Shown piece after piece: positions 43,279 to 57,500 of a stretch of DNA of 64,000 nucleotides. The number at the start of each line of letters is the position of its first letter. The stretch's first letter is position 1. The notes below the pieces were generated by a model that saw only the letters and a list, made by a program, of their open reading frames with translations, was not told the origin of the DNA and searched no databases. Origin of the DNA: Papaver somniferum (lineage: Eukaryota > Streptophyta > Magnoliopsida > Ranunculales > Papaveraceae); contig NC_039360.1 of assembly GCF_003573695.1 (NCBI RefSeq), forward strand, positions 60,792,815 to 60,856,814. Direction: 5' to 3'. The position numbers and the translations under genes were made by a program.

Positions 43279-46200
43279 TTATCCATCAGGCTCCACCGAG
43301 TCTTGCAAATCTGTTTCACGGGGAGGAGGCTTCTCCTTAGGAAGGCACACCACAGGAACATAAGCAAACCCTTTTGGTAACCGCTGATTCTGAAAAGATG
43401 CTTGATCTGATGTCATTACCAGCTCTTTTTGAAAGGTTTCAGTGTGCTGCATCATTGAGCAATAGAGTGATGAAAAATCCATCACAAAGAGAATGACAGC
43501 AACAACGCAGAGTATATATACATGGGGATCTAAGAAGCCCTAACACCTTGTTCCAAATAATGTAAGAAATCTCACCTTTCTTGATTTTGACCTCTTGTCA
43601 GCATCCTCCTCCAAATTCCGCAGAGCAACAGATGCAGGTCTCTTGGGGAGCTTCTTCCCAGATAATAGCACCCTGTCATTTGTCTTTATGGTGCACAGCT
43701 GATCTTGAGAAGTGGAGCTATCATCAGTCTTTTGGTCGATATCCATAGGCACAGGAAGCATAATCCGGCGCTTACCAGAAACAGCAGTGTCCATGGTGAT
43801 GTCATCTGATCTTTGCGTCGTCGCTTCATTGCAAGATTTTTTGTCATCCACATGCCCTCGCAGGGAGGTTGTTGCTGATTCTGAACTGACATCAGGAAGG
43901 AAGAACGGACTACGAACAAGCACTGACAGAGCTATGGAGTCCCGTTTTGAAGCGAGTATTTCTTGTGAACAGACAACTAACTCTCGCTGCAAATATTGTA
44001 TCAGTTAGTACAGAGCTATTTTGCGGAGAAAATAATCAATGATTGCATGAAAAGTGTGGAATTTTTTTACTGCGACATGTTAAAGCACTGGCCAAAAAGC
44101 AACGAAATAAAAACTCAGATAATGAGGAAAAGATTGGAATAGAGATTTCAACAACATATAGTTACTACTTTAAAGGATACACTGGCGCCAAATGATGAAT
44201 AAGAAGCAATGATAAAAAGCCACACTCCTAATAGCAACAGAGACTTGTATAAACTACAAAGTGTGGTTAATCTGACAGTGCCTCCAGCACAGCCTACATA
44301 GCCAGCCTAAATGAGCAAACGTGATGTAGTAGGCAATAGTCTACACAAGTTGAATAGCTACCAATCCTTATCAATTCAGCATCTCTTTAAACAACTAAGA
44401 AGATTTACGGACCAATGTGCTGGAGGATCTTAGTCACACCACTAGCCCACAAGTGTGAAAACAGAGTAGCATGCCAACTTTACATTTTTCAGAAAAAAAA
44501 AACTGATAATGTTCGTAGACAGAATATAAGGATTGAATAACTAGAAGATATTGAAGCTCCATTCCATAATACTCTTGAACAATAGTTGGCAAAGTAGAAA
44601 AAGGGTTACCACTTTTCATCAACTTAAGCATCAGATAACCAAGATCTACTCAACATGCCAAATAAATATATAAGATGAAATCCTTGCTTTTAACTTGAAA
44701 ACTCCTAAAAAAATTTCTGTCCAGTCAGCATAACTCTTGGAACATGTATAAAAATTTCCATATATAAGAGTGCATCAGGAGCCACTAACTACATGCATGA
44801 CCTTCAGAAGCATGTTTGCAGTTGATAACCATGATCATGTTGGCATCAGTAGTGATCATACAGGTCTCTCCAAGTTCTAGTTTCAGGTTTAAGATCTCCA
44901 ATAAACTAAAAAAAGAAATAAACAAGAACGCCCGTTTATAATCTGGATTAAAATAAGTATACTATGTCTTTACGAATTTATTGAAACATGCTATTCAACT
45001 CTGATATCTCTTCTTACAGAGAGAAGAATAAAGTTTACCATAAGTAATAGTGTAACAGTACAATCACAATAAAACAGCAACTTAACCTCTGCCATTTGCC
45101 AAGATAAGTTAACACCAATTACCTTAAATTTCTCTCTTTTGATGATTCTTTCACAAAGAAGACGCACCCTCTCAAGCTCTACCTGTACGAACGCAAGATT
45201 TGCAAGCAAAATTACAAGCTTATCAGTTGTTTGAGGTCGAGCGAGGTGCAAATATATATTTCAAAGGGGAGAAAAAATAAATCAGCACGAAGATAAAACA
45301 GGTAGAATCTTGTCAAGAACAAGACATCTACGAAAACCAAGGACATTCAGCAAAGTAAAGCAACCCATTGAGTTCAGAGAGTTTTGATGGAAAGAAAAGA
45401 AAAGATAAAATTCTTAGTTTCTTACAAAATGCGCAGCCAGTGTATGTCATGTCATTACGTAGTAACTGAACATGCAGGGAAGTTAAACATATAATTTATG
45501 TAATTTACTCAACAAAATTATCACTTATTCTAAAGGAGAACAGATAATTTATGTAGTATATCACAATACCAAGTTACTTCTTTGAATCAGTGGTTCAGGC
45601 TTCTAAAGACTTTGAATGGTCCCCATTACTCTGTTTTGGTATCACTAGTAACCGCAGATACTCAATTTTCAAAGAACAGTAACATTCAAAAAGGGGTTTT
45701 AAACTCGGCTGCAACTGCAACACAAGGTGATGCAAGTACGATTACTATATGGCAATGCAAGTATGCAGTTCGAAAGCTCAACCTACACATGAAATAGTGT
45801 TTCACGGAGTCAACCATTTAAAAGAAGATAGAACACCTTTAACCACAAATCCTTTCCCCAAGAAAGCTCACATACCCAATATACCCTGGCATCAATTACC
45901 CAGTTTACCTGGTGGAGTTAGTCGTTCATAAATAGAGAACGCTGTGCGTGTTAAACAAGATAACTTATAACAGTTCACACAAAACCACACACACTTGACC
46001 CCATAAGTCCACGTGTGCTACTGTCATTGAGTAAGTTATCCACCGAGCAGGAATTGTCAGTTTCTCACTAGCAAAGCAAGACAATAGAGCAAAACATAAC
46101 CCATAAACGAATTCAAGCAGCTGCAGCATTTACCATGTACATCAAAGGTTTGCAAATAATAGTTTTTAACCGCTGAAGTGTGAAGCAATACCACCATAAA

Positions 46201-49200
46201 CATAATCATGTGGAACATTAGTTAGCACTCTAGCAAAAACTCAACAAAGAGACTGATAAAGAACCAGGCATGAGAAAACCAGCCAGGAAGTGGAAAAACC
46301 TTAGAAGCAAGACAGCAGGTGAGTCAAAAGACAAAAATTATTGGTTATATCAGCACTAACCCTTGTTTGTTTAATGCTTTTAAGCTCCTCGGCACCATGT
46401 TGCTGCGTCCCAGCCTGTAGAAACAATATAGAAACATATATGACATGCTGCAGAAATTTGAATTTTTAAATATTCATTTTGAAAACCAAATGATTGACCT
46501 TTTCTCTCAGCTCCAAGCTATGCTTTTCACAGTAAGCTTTGTGATGTGACTTGTTTCCACCTCCACCAGTCTTCATGAGCATGTAAAATCCAGCATTTCT
46601 GGCGCAACAGGGATGAAAGTTGCTTTGACAATTTCCATAGTGACACTGCATGGAAATACAGATTAATGATGAAAAATTATACTCTTCCTCCACCACTTAT
46701 CTTGTATGTAGCATGAACAGAAAAATGTGTAATAATCCTAACCTTTACACAGACTCCAAGTTTAGTACCGCAAATACTGCAAACTTCCCTTTCCTTCAGA
46801 AGGGTATCCTGACATTCCATAAAAAAACGTAAGTGCTGTTACTTAAGACCCATCAGAAAAAAGGGGAAAAAAATGTACAAATTAAATATCAAAAAGTCTA
46901 TGATTCCATCTCTTACCAGTCCTTCCACAGGATTCTGCTGTCCCCTCTTGAAAGTTGATTCCAACAGCCACTAGAATGGAAAAGAGATTAATAAAATAAA
47001 ATCCTCAAAGAGACTCAACAGCAACAGCATGAAAGAATGTTTTATTACCTCGGCACAGAAGGAATGAACCCATTGTCCGTCGGTTGACCTTCTAAAAGCA
47101 CCACTGCTGCCACCACACAAACAACACTGTGCAGGAAAACAAGGCTTCTCACGAGGGTTTACAACTGGAACTCTAAGGCTCCTGGATGCCATCAAATCTT
47201 CACACAGTTCACAGTACCATGGTCCAGAAGAACCTTTAACACTACGATAACAACCCGAATGGACTGGCACCTGAAAGCAGACATGTTTTTGTGAACATCG
47301 ACATAAACTAAAAATGCAGTTGCTAAAAATAATAATTGTAAGGATAGCAAACCTTGCAGTTGTGACAAACTAATATAGGGTTCAACAACATCCCAGGTCT
47401 TCTGCAAATTTCACATGAATGAGGGTGTTCCTTTGAAGAGTTCAACTGGACAGTTTCAGAGGGCTTTTCAGTAGAATTGCGTCCAACGGCCAGTCTTGAA
47501 AGTGTCTCCTTTGCCCGTGGCATCATTTGGGAGTAAAGCCCAGTCCTCCCACCGACAGCATTTATTTTCGATTGGCTCTGCAGGAGAAAGAATCATCAAT
47601 TTACTGCAAATAAAATGAACACATCCAATACTTATCAGTAATCACGTAAAGAACAAGACCTCATGATGAGCAGTTTCTTCAGGTACGTCTTTCCTAAGTG
47701 ATGATATCCTTGAAGAAGCTGCAGCTGCAGCGGTTGCAGCAGCCAGCACAGCCTGAGCTTCTTTGTTCCTTCTCTCTTTTCTTCCTTGTTTCTTTGCTTC
47801 CCTAATCCCACAAAGATACTGACTAACTAGTACCAAATCCCATCGTTGCCTACAAGCGGTATCAAGTTCCTTCGGAAGACTTTTTACCACTCGAGAAACA
47901 AGTTCATCTGCAAGGACAATACAAACACATTAGATAATTTAGTAACATAACAATATACAACTAACATCAACAAGAGGACAAGCACAGAGACCACAATGAC
48001 GCTTGCTTGCAATGGTGTTGTCGAGGAGCTTATTTTGAAGGTAAATAAGTTGCCCTTCCAGTTCGTCTTCAGGTGACAGATCTAAGACGCCCATCTTTTT
48101 AGCCATCTCCAATTTTTTCAACGTGATACCATCTAAAGTACAATCAGCGGTAATACAGGTACTGTTACCATCTTGGTCATCGTCGCCATGAGTACCAGGA
48201 AAAGGTGACTCTGTAACAGGGACATCTTTTACCATTGTTTCTGCACAGGAAAAGATCGTGTGGTTGAGCTTTGTTACAGTTAACATACTTTTTTTTTGAT
48301 CGACTACAGTTCACATCCTTGAAACTAAAGAAAATATATTACCATGAGTCCCGGAAACTGTGTGGGCCTGCTGGGACAACTTATTTCGAATAAACGGGTG
48401 AACGTACGAACAAGAAGTTGGCACTCCAGCACTGCATCAAACATGAGAGAGAAAAATCATTCTCCATGATTTTCAAAGTCAACCAGAGAACATGGGTTGT
48501 AAGATATTTTGACTGTAGAAAGAAGCTTACGTGAAATCAGGAATGACCAGAGTCCCTACATCAACAGAAGTTGCATTATGCTCACCGTCAGAATTCACCA
48601 AACTACTCTGCAAAGAAGAATCCCTCTCTACTTGTTCATTCACAGGCATGTTACAGTGCACAGGCTTCCCTGCATTCCATTCAATATAACAATTAATACA
48701 TGTAAACTGGATAACAATGCAGAGTATTCAACTAGCAAAATCCCACAAGCAACCAATACATGTAAAAATAATTAAATTCAACACAGAAATTAGAATGGGG
48801 GAAAAGGAAACAGTGGGATAAGTGAATCAACACATCAGCCTTTAGCTTCATAAGAACTCAGTTTAGTCAAGCCACAAGCACTGAAAATAAAATATTCAAA
48901 ACAGCTTGGAAAATCAGAATCCGGGAATTTGTTTGTTGAAATAGCTAACAAAATTTAGCTATAAAATGAAGTCTAAAAAGATTTCAGCTTAAGTCACAAT
49001 CCCCACTGGTTCCTTCAAACATACAGTACTGTAAGACTGCTTTTCTCAATGCAGTCAGTTACTTTACACAGAGTGGGGCAATCTATAACTCCAAAAGCTA
49101 ATACAAGATCAACGAAATACTGGCCCAGATAACAAGCTTTCCTGCTGACAAATGATAGGACGTAACCAAGGACCGCAAAATACTTTAAAAGACAGTTCAC

Positions 49201-52200
49201 TGGTTCTTTAAGCATGACTCCTCCAACTGTGTTATCATACACAAGCTCGATATTGGGCGAAAAGTAATTCTGAATTTCTCAAGCTAAACCTGTTGTTTTG
49301 TTATAATTCACAACTCTGTGCAGCCTTAGACACCATACAAAAGTCAGTACCCTGGCTAGAAAGCTTTATTAGACTGCAAAAACAATTATAACTACTGAAC
49401 TATGCTCAGCTCTTAGTACAAGCAACACCTTCGCTTTAAATTCGACCACAGCAAACATGCTCACACTTAACTAAGAGAAGAGACTAGTAAATAGGCAATC
49501 TCAGAATATGGAATTCGTGCCCACTTCAAATCAGGATCACTAAAAGAAAAGCTCACCAAAGCGTTTGCAATGTTGAAGTTTCATGGTTGCATAATAACTA
49601 AGGCATATTAATAACCAAAATTAAATGTCTGCCTAACAACAAGCTGCAGAAATCGGCAAAGCACCGAAACACATGTACCAAAAACTCTTTAAGTCATACC
49701 TTCAGGTACAGTCGACTGCCCCATAGAAGAATCCAAGCCATGTCGTCCAGAAGACTCGACCAAAATCTGCCAAAAAGATAAGTGAACTTGTATGCAAAGG
49801 AAGAGTTTCCAACACTGATTAAAAACATAAAAAAGAAAAATAGATCCAGTCACTCTTCCGCGACTTTAAGTTCCATTAGCCAATGAGATTTTCAAATTTT
49901 AAGACAAGTTAAGTAAATCTATGAAAAACACCAGCATAGTTTTATGATCCTTCAAAGGAACCTTTCAGCTACTTAAAGTTAAACATTATGTTTGTTCACG
50001 TGCTGAATACAAGACATTACTTTCACATGTGCAACTGCTAGAGACCACACGTTGAACAAGCTCGCATTACAATAAGCAACTCTAGCTATTTTGCCACCTT
50101 TGGTCACATGATAAAAGTTCAGGGGCTTGTTGCTCCAGAAGGAAAAAGATCCCTTTATCACCATATAAATTATCTTTTTCTTATAACTATCTTACCTTAA
50201 TGTCAACTCTTCCCCTCAGCTACTACCTACACGACATTTTTTGTAATTGCTTAATACGACTTTCTCGCACTGATCACATACTACCTAAACGACATTTTTT
50301 GTAATTGCTTATTGCTACCTCACTCCTTGTCAGACCTACATATACCAAGTAATAAGATACTTCCAGCAATTCCTTATACTACTCCTAGTGTATTTCATAT
50401 GCAGATTAATACCAGGTAGGGTTCCTACATCCGCTGTCATTACTTCATCTCTAGGCTTCCTTGTAATATCATATAACTCTATTTGCCACCGACTTGGTGC
50501 GGTATAGCAACCTAAAGGAGGGAGTAAAAGATAGAGAAACTGAGCAAACGGGTCTCATGGCAACCTTTCCAGTTTCTTAATGGAGTGAGGGATCTGGATA
50601 GAGATCAAAGGAGAGCAAATGTCGCCCACTGGTGAAATGGTGCCAATTAAAATGGGGTACGCAAAGAAAAGATGCAGGAGTACAAGACCAAAGAGGTTAC
50701 ACAACAGAGTGAGAAGTTATAAAAATCATCAACCAGGAAGCAATATGAGGCTAGAAATCTGTGGTAAGAACTTCTATGATTTGCACGAAAGAGGAAAAAA
50801 AAAAGCCTTACGGACTCCTCCTGAACAAAAATTGGAACTCAATCCTGAATATCAGTTTAGATGAACTATCATACATTGCATATGAACTAGGTCTGGACTA
50901 TTAGCGCATATTTTTTACCAGCGAACTTCACAGATAGCATCTTGAGACTATGCCCTACTCTCTGACACCAAACAATATCACTACTGGAATAATAGACTTC
51001 AAACCCTAGCAGAGTAAGATTCAGCTACGAACCTAACTAGAAATATTTTAATAAAAAGAAAAAGAAAACAAACAAACAAAAATGTAGAGAACGATATGAC
51101 TACTACGCTTTTGCACTAAATATGCATTCAATTGTAGCATATGATAATGAGCGCACTCCTTGCATAAGTCTGGTAATCAAATGATAAAGCAATGTTCTTT
51201 CTTTATTACTACAAGATGTTACAAAGACAGCACTATGTTAATGGGTGAAAAAAACTCAGAAAATTTGCTCCCAACAAAAGAACCTACTTACAAGGAACAA
51301 AGCAGAACAATTCATCCAATTCTAAATTCTATGGAAACGGATAATAAAGCTATTCCTTTAATCGAGAATTTAAATAAACAATCAAGATTACCTCTTTCAA
51401 GACATCATTATCCTCAAAGCAACAATCACCATCGTGAGAGACAACACTATTTCCCCCATCGTCATCTCTAACACCTCCATTAGGAACATCAAATTTTACT
51501 TCTGCCTCATCTATCACTATCCCATTGCCATTTTGCAGGAGCAGTTTTTCCTCAGAAGAGCATACTACTTTATTATCCATCAAAATACGTATGTTGTTCT
51601 TTGTTCTCCTTCTTGGTGGAACAGATTTAAAAGGAACATCGGTGGAACTATCTGGACCAGCTTCTGAAACAGTATCAGGACAGTCTGGCCCTCCAACTTT
51701 AAGATTTGGTTGTGGACTATCCACGTATGCATGATTTCGAATCCACTTGATGATTTTGCATCTCAAATCAGGAAAGATGGAATTTCCCCCCTGCAATAAA
51801 AACCCCCAAGAAAGCAGTTATAGATTTATTAATTACCTTTGAAATAAACAAATGACAATAAGTTTAGCCTAGATTAGTTATTTTCAAGTACCTCAAGAAT
51901 TTCTGCCAATGTATCAGATGAGATTCCAATATCTGATGCTACGTCGCTAACAATGACCTTTCCCCGATCGACTAACTGCACCATAGAAAGGGAACAAAAA
52001 TCATGAGCACTTATACTATTTGCATGAACAAGAACTGCACTGCATTATGTAAAACTTCCACAACATGAGGCCAAAGGATCTACTGTTACCTTTTTCAGGG
52101 TTTGGACAATGTCCAACGAATTAGAAAGGTTAGTCTCTCCAACATTGCCCCTTTCAGATGTGTCCTTGCTATCAAGCCCTTCATCACACTCCGACCTAGG

Positions 52201-54812
52201 TTTAGAGCTTGGCCTGGTAGTCGACAAATCTTGTCCCAAAGATATCTCATTGTTCACCAGATTTTCAGAGTTCGTATCTGTTGCAGTAACACGAACTCCA
52301 TTTATCTGGTCATTCAGGTCACTCCTCTGACCAAGCTTTACCTTCTGTGACTTGTTAACCACCAGTAACACAGTGGGACGACTGGATATAGAGGAGCCAC
52401 AATCATCCCCTCCATACGTATTATTTACCGACTGCTGGCTATTGCAAACATCTGGCAATCCAGAATGCTTTGCGCAAAAAGCCCTCAACTCAACCTGAGG
52501 AAATTAGCACAACAACGATTTGATCAGAGAACAGCAAGTTGGGAGCAGCTGGCAAAAAGGAGAGAGAAGAAATACAAAGGAAAAAGGAAAACTAAGATGA
52601 GAAGGCAAGAAAGGGAGCACATTATCACATCCAATCTTTCCCCAGATCTCCATCTTGTATTTTGCTTCCCTTGCACATATTGGATGTAAAGCAGTCCTGC
52701 AAGTACCTGAATGATCAGCAAAAGCAGAAAACGTTATGATAGAAACATCACTGACATAGTTTAACATACAAGGGTACAACTGACATTCACAGGTCGTGAG
52801 AGTGTATCATTAGCATTAAAGTGGATTTACATAAGGCATACCGGTTCAGAAGCTCTCAAGTAATACAAACATTGGGTACTAACAGAATCAATCTGAGATC
52901 TCTGTTCAGAGTAACAGTCCATAAATAACATTTTCTGAATTCCCTATTACCTTATAAATCGTAACCCTACCGAGCCAACAAAAATGTTAATATCATCCTC
53001 ACAAAATTATTACTAGCTAGCTACATATTCCTATTGTATAGAAACCCAATTAAATACACTGAAATGCCTTAAAAACAGTTAAATCGCAAACTACTGCTGA
53101 AGGATTTAGGAAGTTTCAAGTTAAGAATAACATCAACTTTCTGTGCGAGGTATCTAGTTGGCAATGAGAGCATAGATGATGCCGAGTAAACCCGAAGGCT
53201 GTTGCGCAAGGATCGGGCATTTTCAGATCAAGCATGAATCGATAGTTATAGACACTTTTCGACAAACTACTCTTTCTTTCGGTCATTATTTCCCTCTTTT
53301 TCGAGGGAGGCATAAATGATTTAATGTTCTGGGAAGGCATATTTATAAATACTAAGTCCTCATCTTTACTGATGAAAAAGAAAAAGATAAAAGCCAAAAC
53401 TGCATTCTGACTTAACCATAAGGTGTGCTACTCAGATGCCTAAAAGTGTGAACGAGAAGTGCACGAACTGAAGAAAGGAGAGAAGAATTAAACATACCAT
53501 GACTACACCGTACGCATGCACCATATTTCACCTTGCATACATTGCAAACTAATTTCTTTCGCATATCATTTATCTCCCCAATATTCATGATCGGCTCCAT
53601 CTTCTTTATATCCTCAACATATGCGTCCGGCATCCACAGACTACAGAACAAATGAGCGAACTCCGACGATCCACCTCCCTTAAATTCAACATTCCTGACC
53701 ACGGGTTTTAACGCTCCACCTGATTTGGGACAAAGAATACAAGGCCTCGACGAAAGTTCTATACCATCCCCATCAGCCTCGGAACTACCCCTCGACAAAC
53801 ACCAAGAACACAACCATATCCCAACTGGAACATCTTGAACACCATAACACTTCTGATGAACGTAAACTTTACACGAACCACAGACCAGTAAAGAATTCAT
53901 ATGTTCACCCGAGTCTTCCAAGCAACACAAATGGCAAACAGGTAAACTCTGTCCTACAGAAGGACAAACAACTTTAAGTCTCTCTAATCCAGCTTCACTT
54001 CCCAAAAGCTTCCGCTTCTTCGAAGGTCTCTCAGAAGTGATTACTACCTTATTTCTGGCGCCCAAGAGCCATTCTAACCCATTTGAAGACGAAGAAGATG
54101 ATTGAGTATTTAAAGGCTCATTTTCCACTAAATTGTCTTCTTTTTCTTCTGTGGGCAAAATTTCAGCTTCCCTAACTTCATTTTCCACTAAATAATCTTC
54201 TTCTACTTGTTTTTCTTTATTTTCCACCACCACCTCCTCTTTGGGCACTACTTCTTCTTCAACTACCACCTCATTGTAACCACTAACAGTAGCAACAGAA
54301 GAATCGACATTCTCATTTACAAATTTAGGCAGAGAAGGAATAGTAAAGTAAGGCTGAGAAGAAGTAACAGAAGAAGACTGACTGACTAAATTCTGAATGT
54401 CAGTAAATGTTACTTGCCTAAAATAATCTTCAGTGTCTGACCAAATGTTCTTTTTAACCTTGGATTTCTCAACAGAAGAAGAAGATTTCTTTTGCCCAGC
54501 AGACGATTCTGAATGTGATTTTTTGTGCTTCTTACGACTATAAGTAGACCTAGACAAGAAGTCAGCTAACCCAGAAGGAATATTACAAACCCTAGAAACT
54601 TCTGCTTCATCTTCAAAAGGGGAACGCTCACAAAGAGCTTTCTGTGCTTGATTATAGTAATCAATTTTGACGTCCTCTGGAGGATCTACCACTAACCCCA
54701 ACAACGATTGATGATGATTTTTTCTAAAAGTAGAAATTTTACAAGGTTTTTCTTCGGTGCCACAGCCTCTATCGTCACCTCTACCCATCATATCTTCCAC
54801 AAACGTTTGCAT
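43279..54812 (-). CDS. Large nuclear protein with two PHD-extended PHD modules, ~1,495 aa, 19 exons
   Basis: Coding exons in transcript order: 54812-53498, 52706-52621, 52494-52090, 51975-51892, 51790-51392, 49766-49700, 48669-48531, 48431-48343, 48240-47992, 47907-47660, 47577-47353, 47270-47049, 46970-46917, 46808-46743, 46645-46499, 46414-46361, 45182-45123, 43986-43576 and 43446-43279. All phases join, giving about 1,495 residues. PHD1 (about 292-340: VCHLCCLEDSG... IWLCSWCL) is followed by an extended PHD (about 357-480: PCILCPKSGG, FAHLFCSLW, CSHGTCRTALHPICA). A second pair lies at about 1081-1130 (SCEICRRPGM, HSGCYRS) and 1148-1262 (QCCLCGGSSG, WVHSFCAEW, CHYGNCQSNFHPCCAR). Such modules read histone H3 tails and bind nucleosomes. 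The acidic N-terminus has KKRK-type basic runs. The length and layout resemble the large Arabidopsis PHD protein At1g77800. An alternative Met lies eight codons downstream. Confidence 0.9.
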
Positions 54813-55454
54813 CTGCTCATACTATTATTATAACTTCTTCTTCTTCTAGTCATATTAGATTTCTTCTTCTTCTTCCACTGTCCATGACACACGAAACCCT
54901 AACCCTAATTTGTTATAATTGTTTCGATGTGCGGGAGGAAAAAAAGGAAAAAGAAAAGCAAGGCGGTGAGGGGAAGATGATGATGATGATGTGTTCTTGG
55001 CTAGGGTTAGGGTTTCTGTTTTTTCTGGTTTTGTTTTTTCTCGGATCCGTCGAAGACCGATTTTTTCTTTTCTTTCGTTCTTCAGTTTGGTTCGCGTTTG
55101 ATGAGAGAGAAACAAGAAATTTTTTGAGGAGAGAGAGTGAAAAAAAAGGTAAAAATTAAAAAAGAAATTAATTTCTTTTTTTTTTGTTTTCGTCAGGGGG
55201 GGATGAAACGAAGGGGAATTTGTTGTTGGTGGGAAAATAGAAAAAAATCAGTTTGATTAATATGTTTCGGATCTTCGAGATTTATGGAACCGTTTACCTG
55301 GAGAGACAGTCCAGATTTAGTTTAAAGGGTCGTAGTATAATTAATGACTAGTACTGTATCTTACTTGGCCCGTCCTGCCCGTGGCCCATTTTACTTTTTT
55401 TTTACCTCTCAAATCTCCTAGTTTACCATCTCCTACCGATTGGACAAATTAACT
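54813..55454 (-). promoter_or_regulatory. 5' UTR and promoter of the PHD gene
   Basis: The leader is rich in GAA/TTC triplets (54832-54880). A minus-strand reading frame at 55115-54855 lies wholly in the leader and could act as an upstream ORF if transcribed. No clear TATA box was identified. Confidence 0.45.
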
Positions 55455-55640
55455 TATAGCGCGTTTGGACGCACACTCAGAAATTATTTTTCGACTTCTG
55501 AAAGTCAAAAGTCAGTTTCGCAATAATATTTCAAAACGATTTTTAGAAGCAGAAAATTCGATTTTTTGAAAAGCAAAATAGTTTTTTTCTGAGTAGAAGT
55601 CAGAAGTACATATGTATCCAAACGTGTTATTAACACATCT
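55455..55640. mobile_element. MITE-like element with GCGTTTGGA...TCCAAACGT ends
   Basis: The left end GCGTTTGGACGCACA and the right end TATGTATCCAAACGTG are inverted repeats. The interior has GAAGTCAGAAG/CTTCTGAAAGTC words like the element at 20998. It is non-coding, and the superfamily (PIF/Harbinger or hAT) is undecided. Confidence 0.6.
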
Positions 55641-55649
55641 TCTTAATTA

Positions 55650-55806
55650 TCCTTGATAATAATTTTAAATAAATCATGGTGTAAACATAAAAAGAAGCAA
55701 AGAAGGACCAAAATTGACATAAAATTCTTAATTATCCTTGATAATAATTTTAAGTAAGTCATGTTGTAAATAGTAAAAGAAGGAAAGATGGACCAAAATT
55801 GACATA
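55650..55806. repeat. Tandem duplication, ~77-bp unit
   Basis: Two copies of TCTTAATTATCCTTGATAAT...GGACCAAAATTGACATA lie next to each other, with a handful of differences. Confidence 0.88.
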
Positions 55807-56119
55807 GGAGTAAGTAGTGAAAAGAGGCTTAAAGGAACCAATGAGTCCAACGAGTTGGCTTAGGACAGAAACATGTGAAAATCGGTGATCCACGTACCAA
55901 AATCATGACCTAAAAAATTTGGTTAAGATTTAATTAGAAATAATATTAGAAACTAAGATTTTTTTTAGCAGCTCGGGGTCAATGATGTGGAGCTTAGGAC
56001 TTTGACCCTTAGCATCTATATTAATATATATAAATTAGCACTCACAACATTCGTAGCCTTGCTATTTTATTTTATGAACTTTTTTTTTATTTTTTTGCTT
56101 CTGATATTGGTAATTTCGA

Positions 56120-56187
56120 TATGGGTTCCCATTTCAACCTATCCCAACTCGTTTGGGATAAAAGGCTTGGTTCTTGTTGTTGTACAG
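56120..56187 (+). repeat. SINE-like 3' tail
   Basis: The run AACCTATCCCAACTCGTTTG followed by GGATAAAAGGCTTGGTTCTT and a GTTGTTGT end resembles the 3' end of plant tRNA-derived SINEs that finish in TTG repeats. No A/B-box head is recognisable upstream, so it is at most a fragment. Confidence 0.4.
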
Positions 56188-56589
56188 TCAAATTAGTTCT
56201 TTTAATATGAAAAATAAACAAAAATGAGACATAAAACAAAGTAAAGTAGATCAAATAAGTGATTTATTTCTATTCTAATATGTTAGGTGTTGCTATTCAA
56301 AAGGGAGTTGGTGTCCAGCTTGTTGCTAGGTTACCAACAATTTTCTGTACAAACCATAATTGAATAATTTTTGGAAAAAGAAAAAAAAACTCTAATATTA
56401 TGAATAATTTGATGTTATTTCTTTTTGATAAAAAGAGAGAGCATATTAGATTACACAAAAGAACTATCATAAAGTAGTAGAAGAAACCAAAAAAAATTAG
56501 GTAAATACACGGTTCGGCCCATTTCTGAATCGTGTTTGGAAAATTTAAGTGCACTCTATTATAAGAAGCAGTTGCATGTTATAAGGCCA

Positions 56590-57500
56590 AAGATGTTACA
56601 TCACTACTAAATCCTTATATGTCTTGAATAGATATTTATCCTCAAAAAGTCCGCAATATCTTTCCCTCTGAAAAACCCAGACAATCGTCATTGGGATGAA
56701 ATCCCAAACCACTTTGTCGGACCTTGAAAGTTGATTGTGCGACCAAGTCGTTGCTAGCCAACTCATTGAGTCTGGAAAGACCCGTGCCCATATTTTCCCA
56801 GGGTAAGAGAGGACCATACATGAGTTTGTAAAGCAGCAACAAATGATTTTGTGATTCATTGTTGTAACCACACATAACTCATGAGTTGTGTATGGCAGTA
56901 CCTTTGCGTCTTAGATATATTTTGAGAATTGAGTTTGCCATGGAGTACACACCACATTATAAAGTTGATCTTTTGGAGGGATACCAACTTTTCAGAATAA
57001 CTTATATAGAAAATCAGAAATACCATTTTCAGAAGTTAAGTTGGCGTAAAGAGGCTTAATTGAAAAGATACTGGACGGGTGAAGAGACAATCTTCTAGTG
57101 TCGGGTACCAAGTCTAGATCAGGAGGTAAAGCACCAACGACAGTAAAAGAAGCAGCAAGTTGGTTTAGTTCCAAATAAGTCAAGGTTCTTCTTAAATCAA
57201 ATCTTTATGAGCTATTTGTAGTATTATGATCAGATACACTTGTATTTTTCGACCCACCTAATTTTTGCAGCGACTAAAAAGTGTCAACCAGACAAGAGTT
57301 ATTAGCCCACTTATCCTACCAAAAGGATATAAGCCCTGGATGCTACACAAAATGAAGTCAGATGATATCAAAAAGTTTGTTTCAGCAATAGTCCTCCAAC
57401 AAAAAACACCAAAAGGTGACAAGACTTATTAGGGATTCAATTAGAGATTTGAAAGACATATTTCTCCATGGTAAATTTGTTCCACAAGTGAGGTTTTTTG
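56590..57500 (-). pseudogene. Decayed LINE ORF2 fragment (post-RT/zinc region)
   Basis: Scattered minus frames carry words of the plant LINE region after the RT: DKWANNSCLVDTF, PDTRRLSLHPSSIFSIKPLY, FLYKLFWKVGIPP-like sequence, and KVVWDFIPMTIVWVFQRERY with FEDK. Many stops and frameshifts separate them. No target duplication was found. Confidence 0.72.

Noticed and set aside
50619..50864. 81-codon plus frame within an intron of the PHD gene
   Set aside because: No similarity and no conserved start context; chance open frame.
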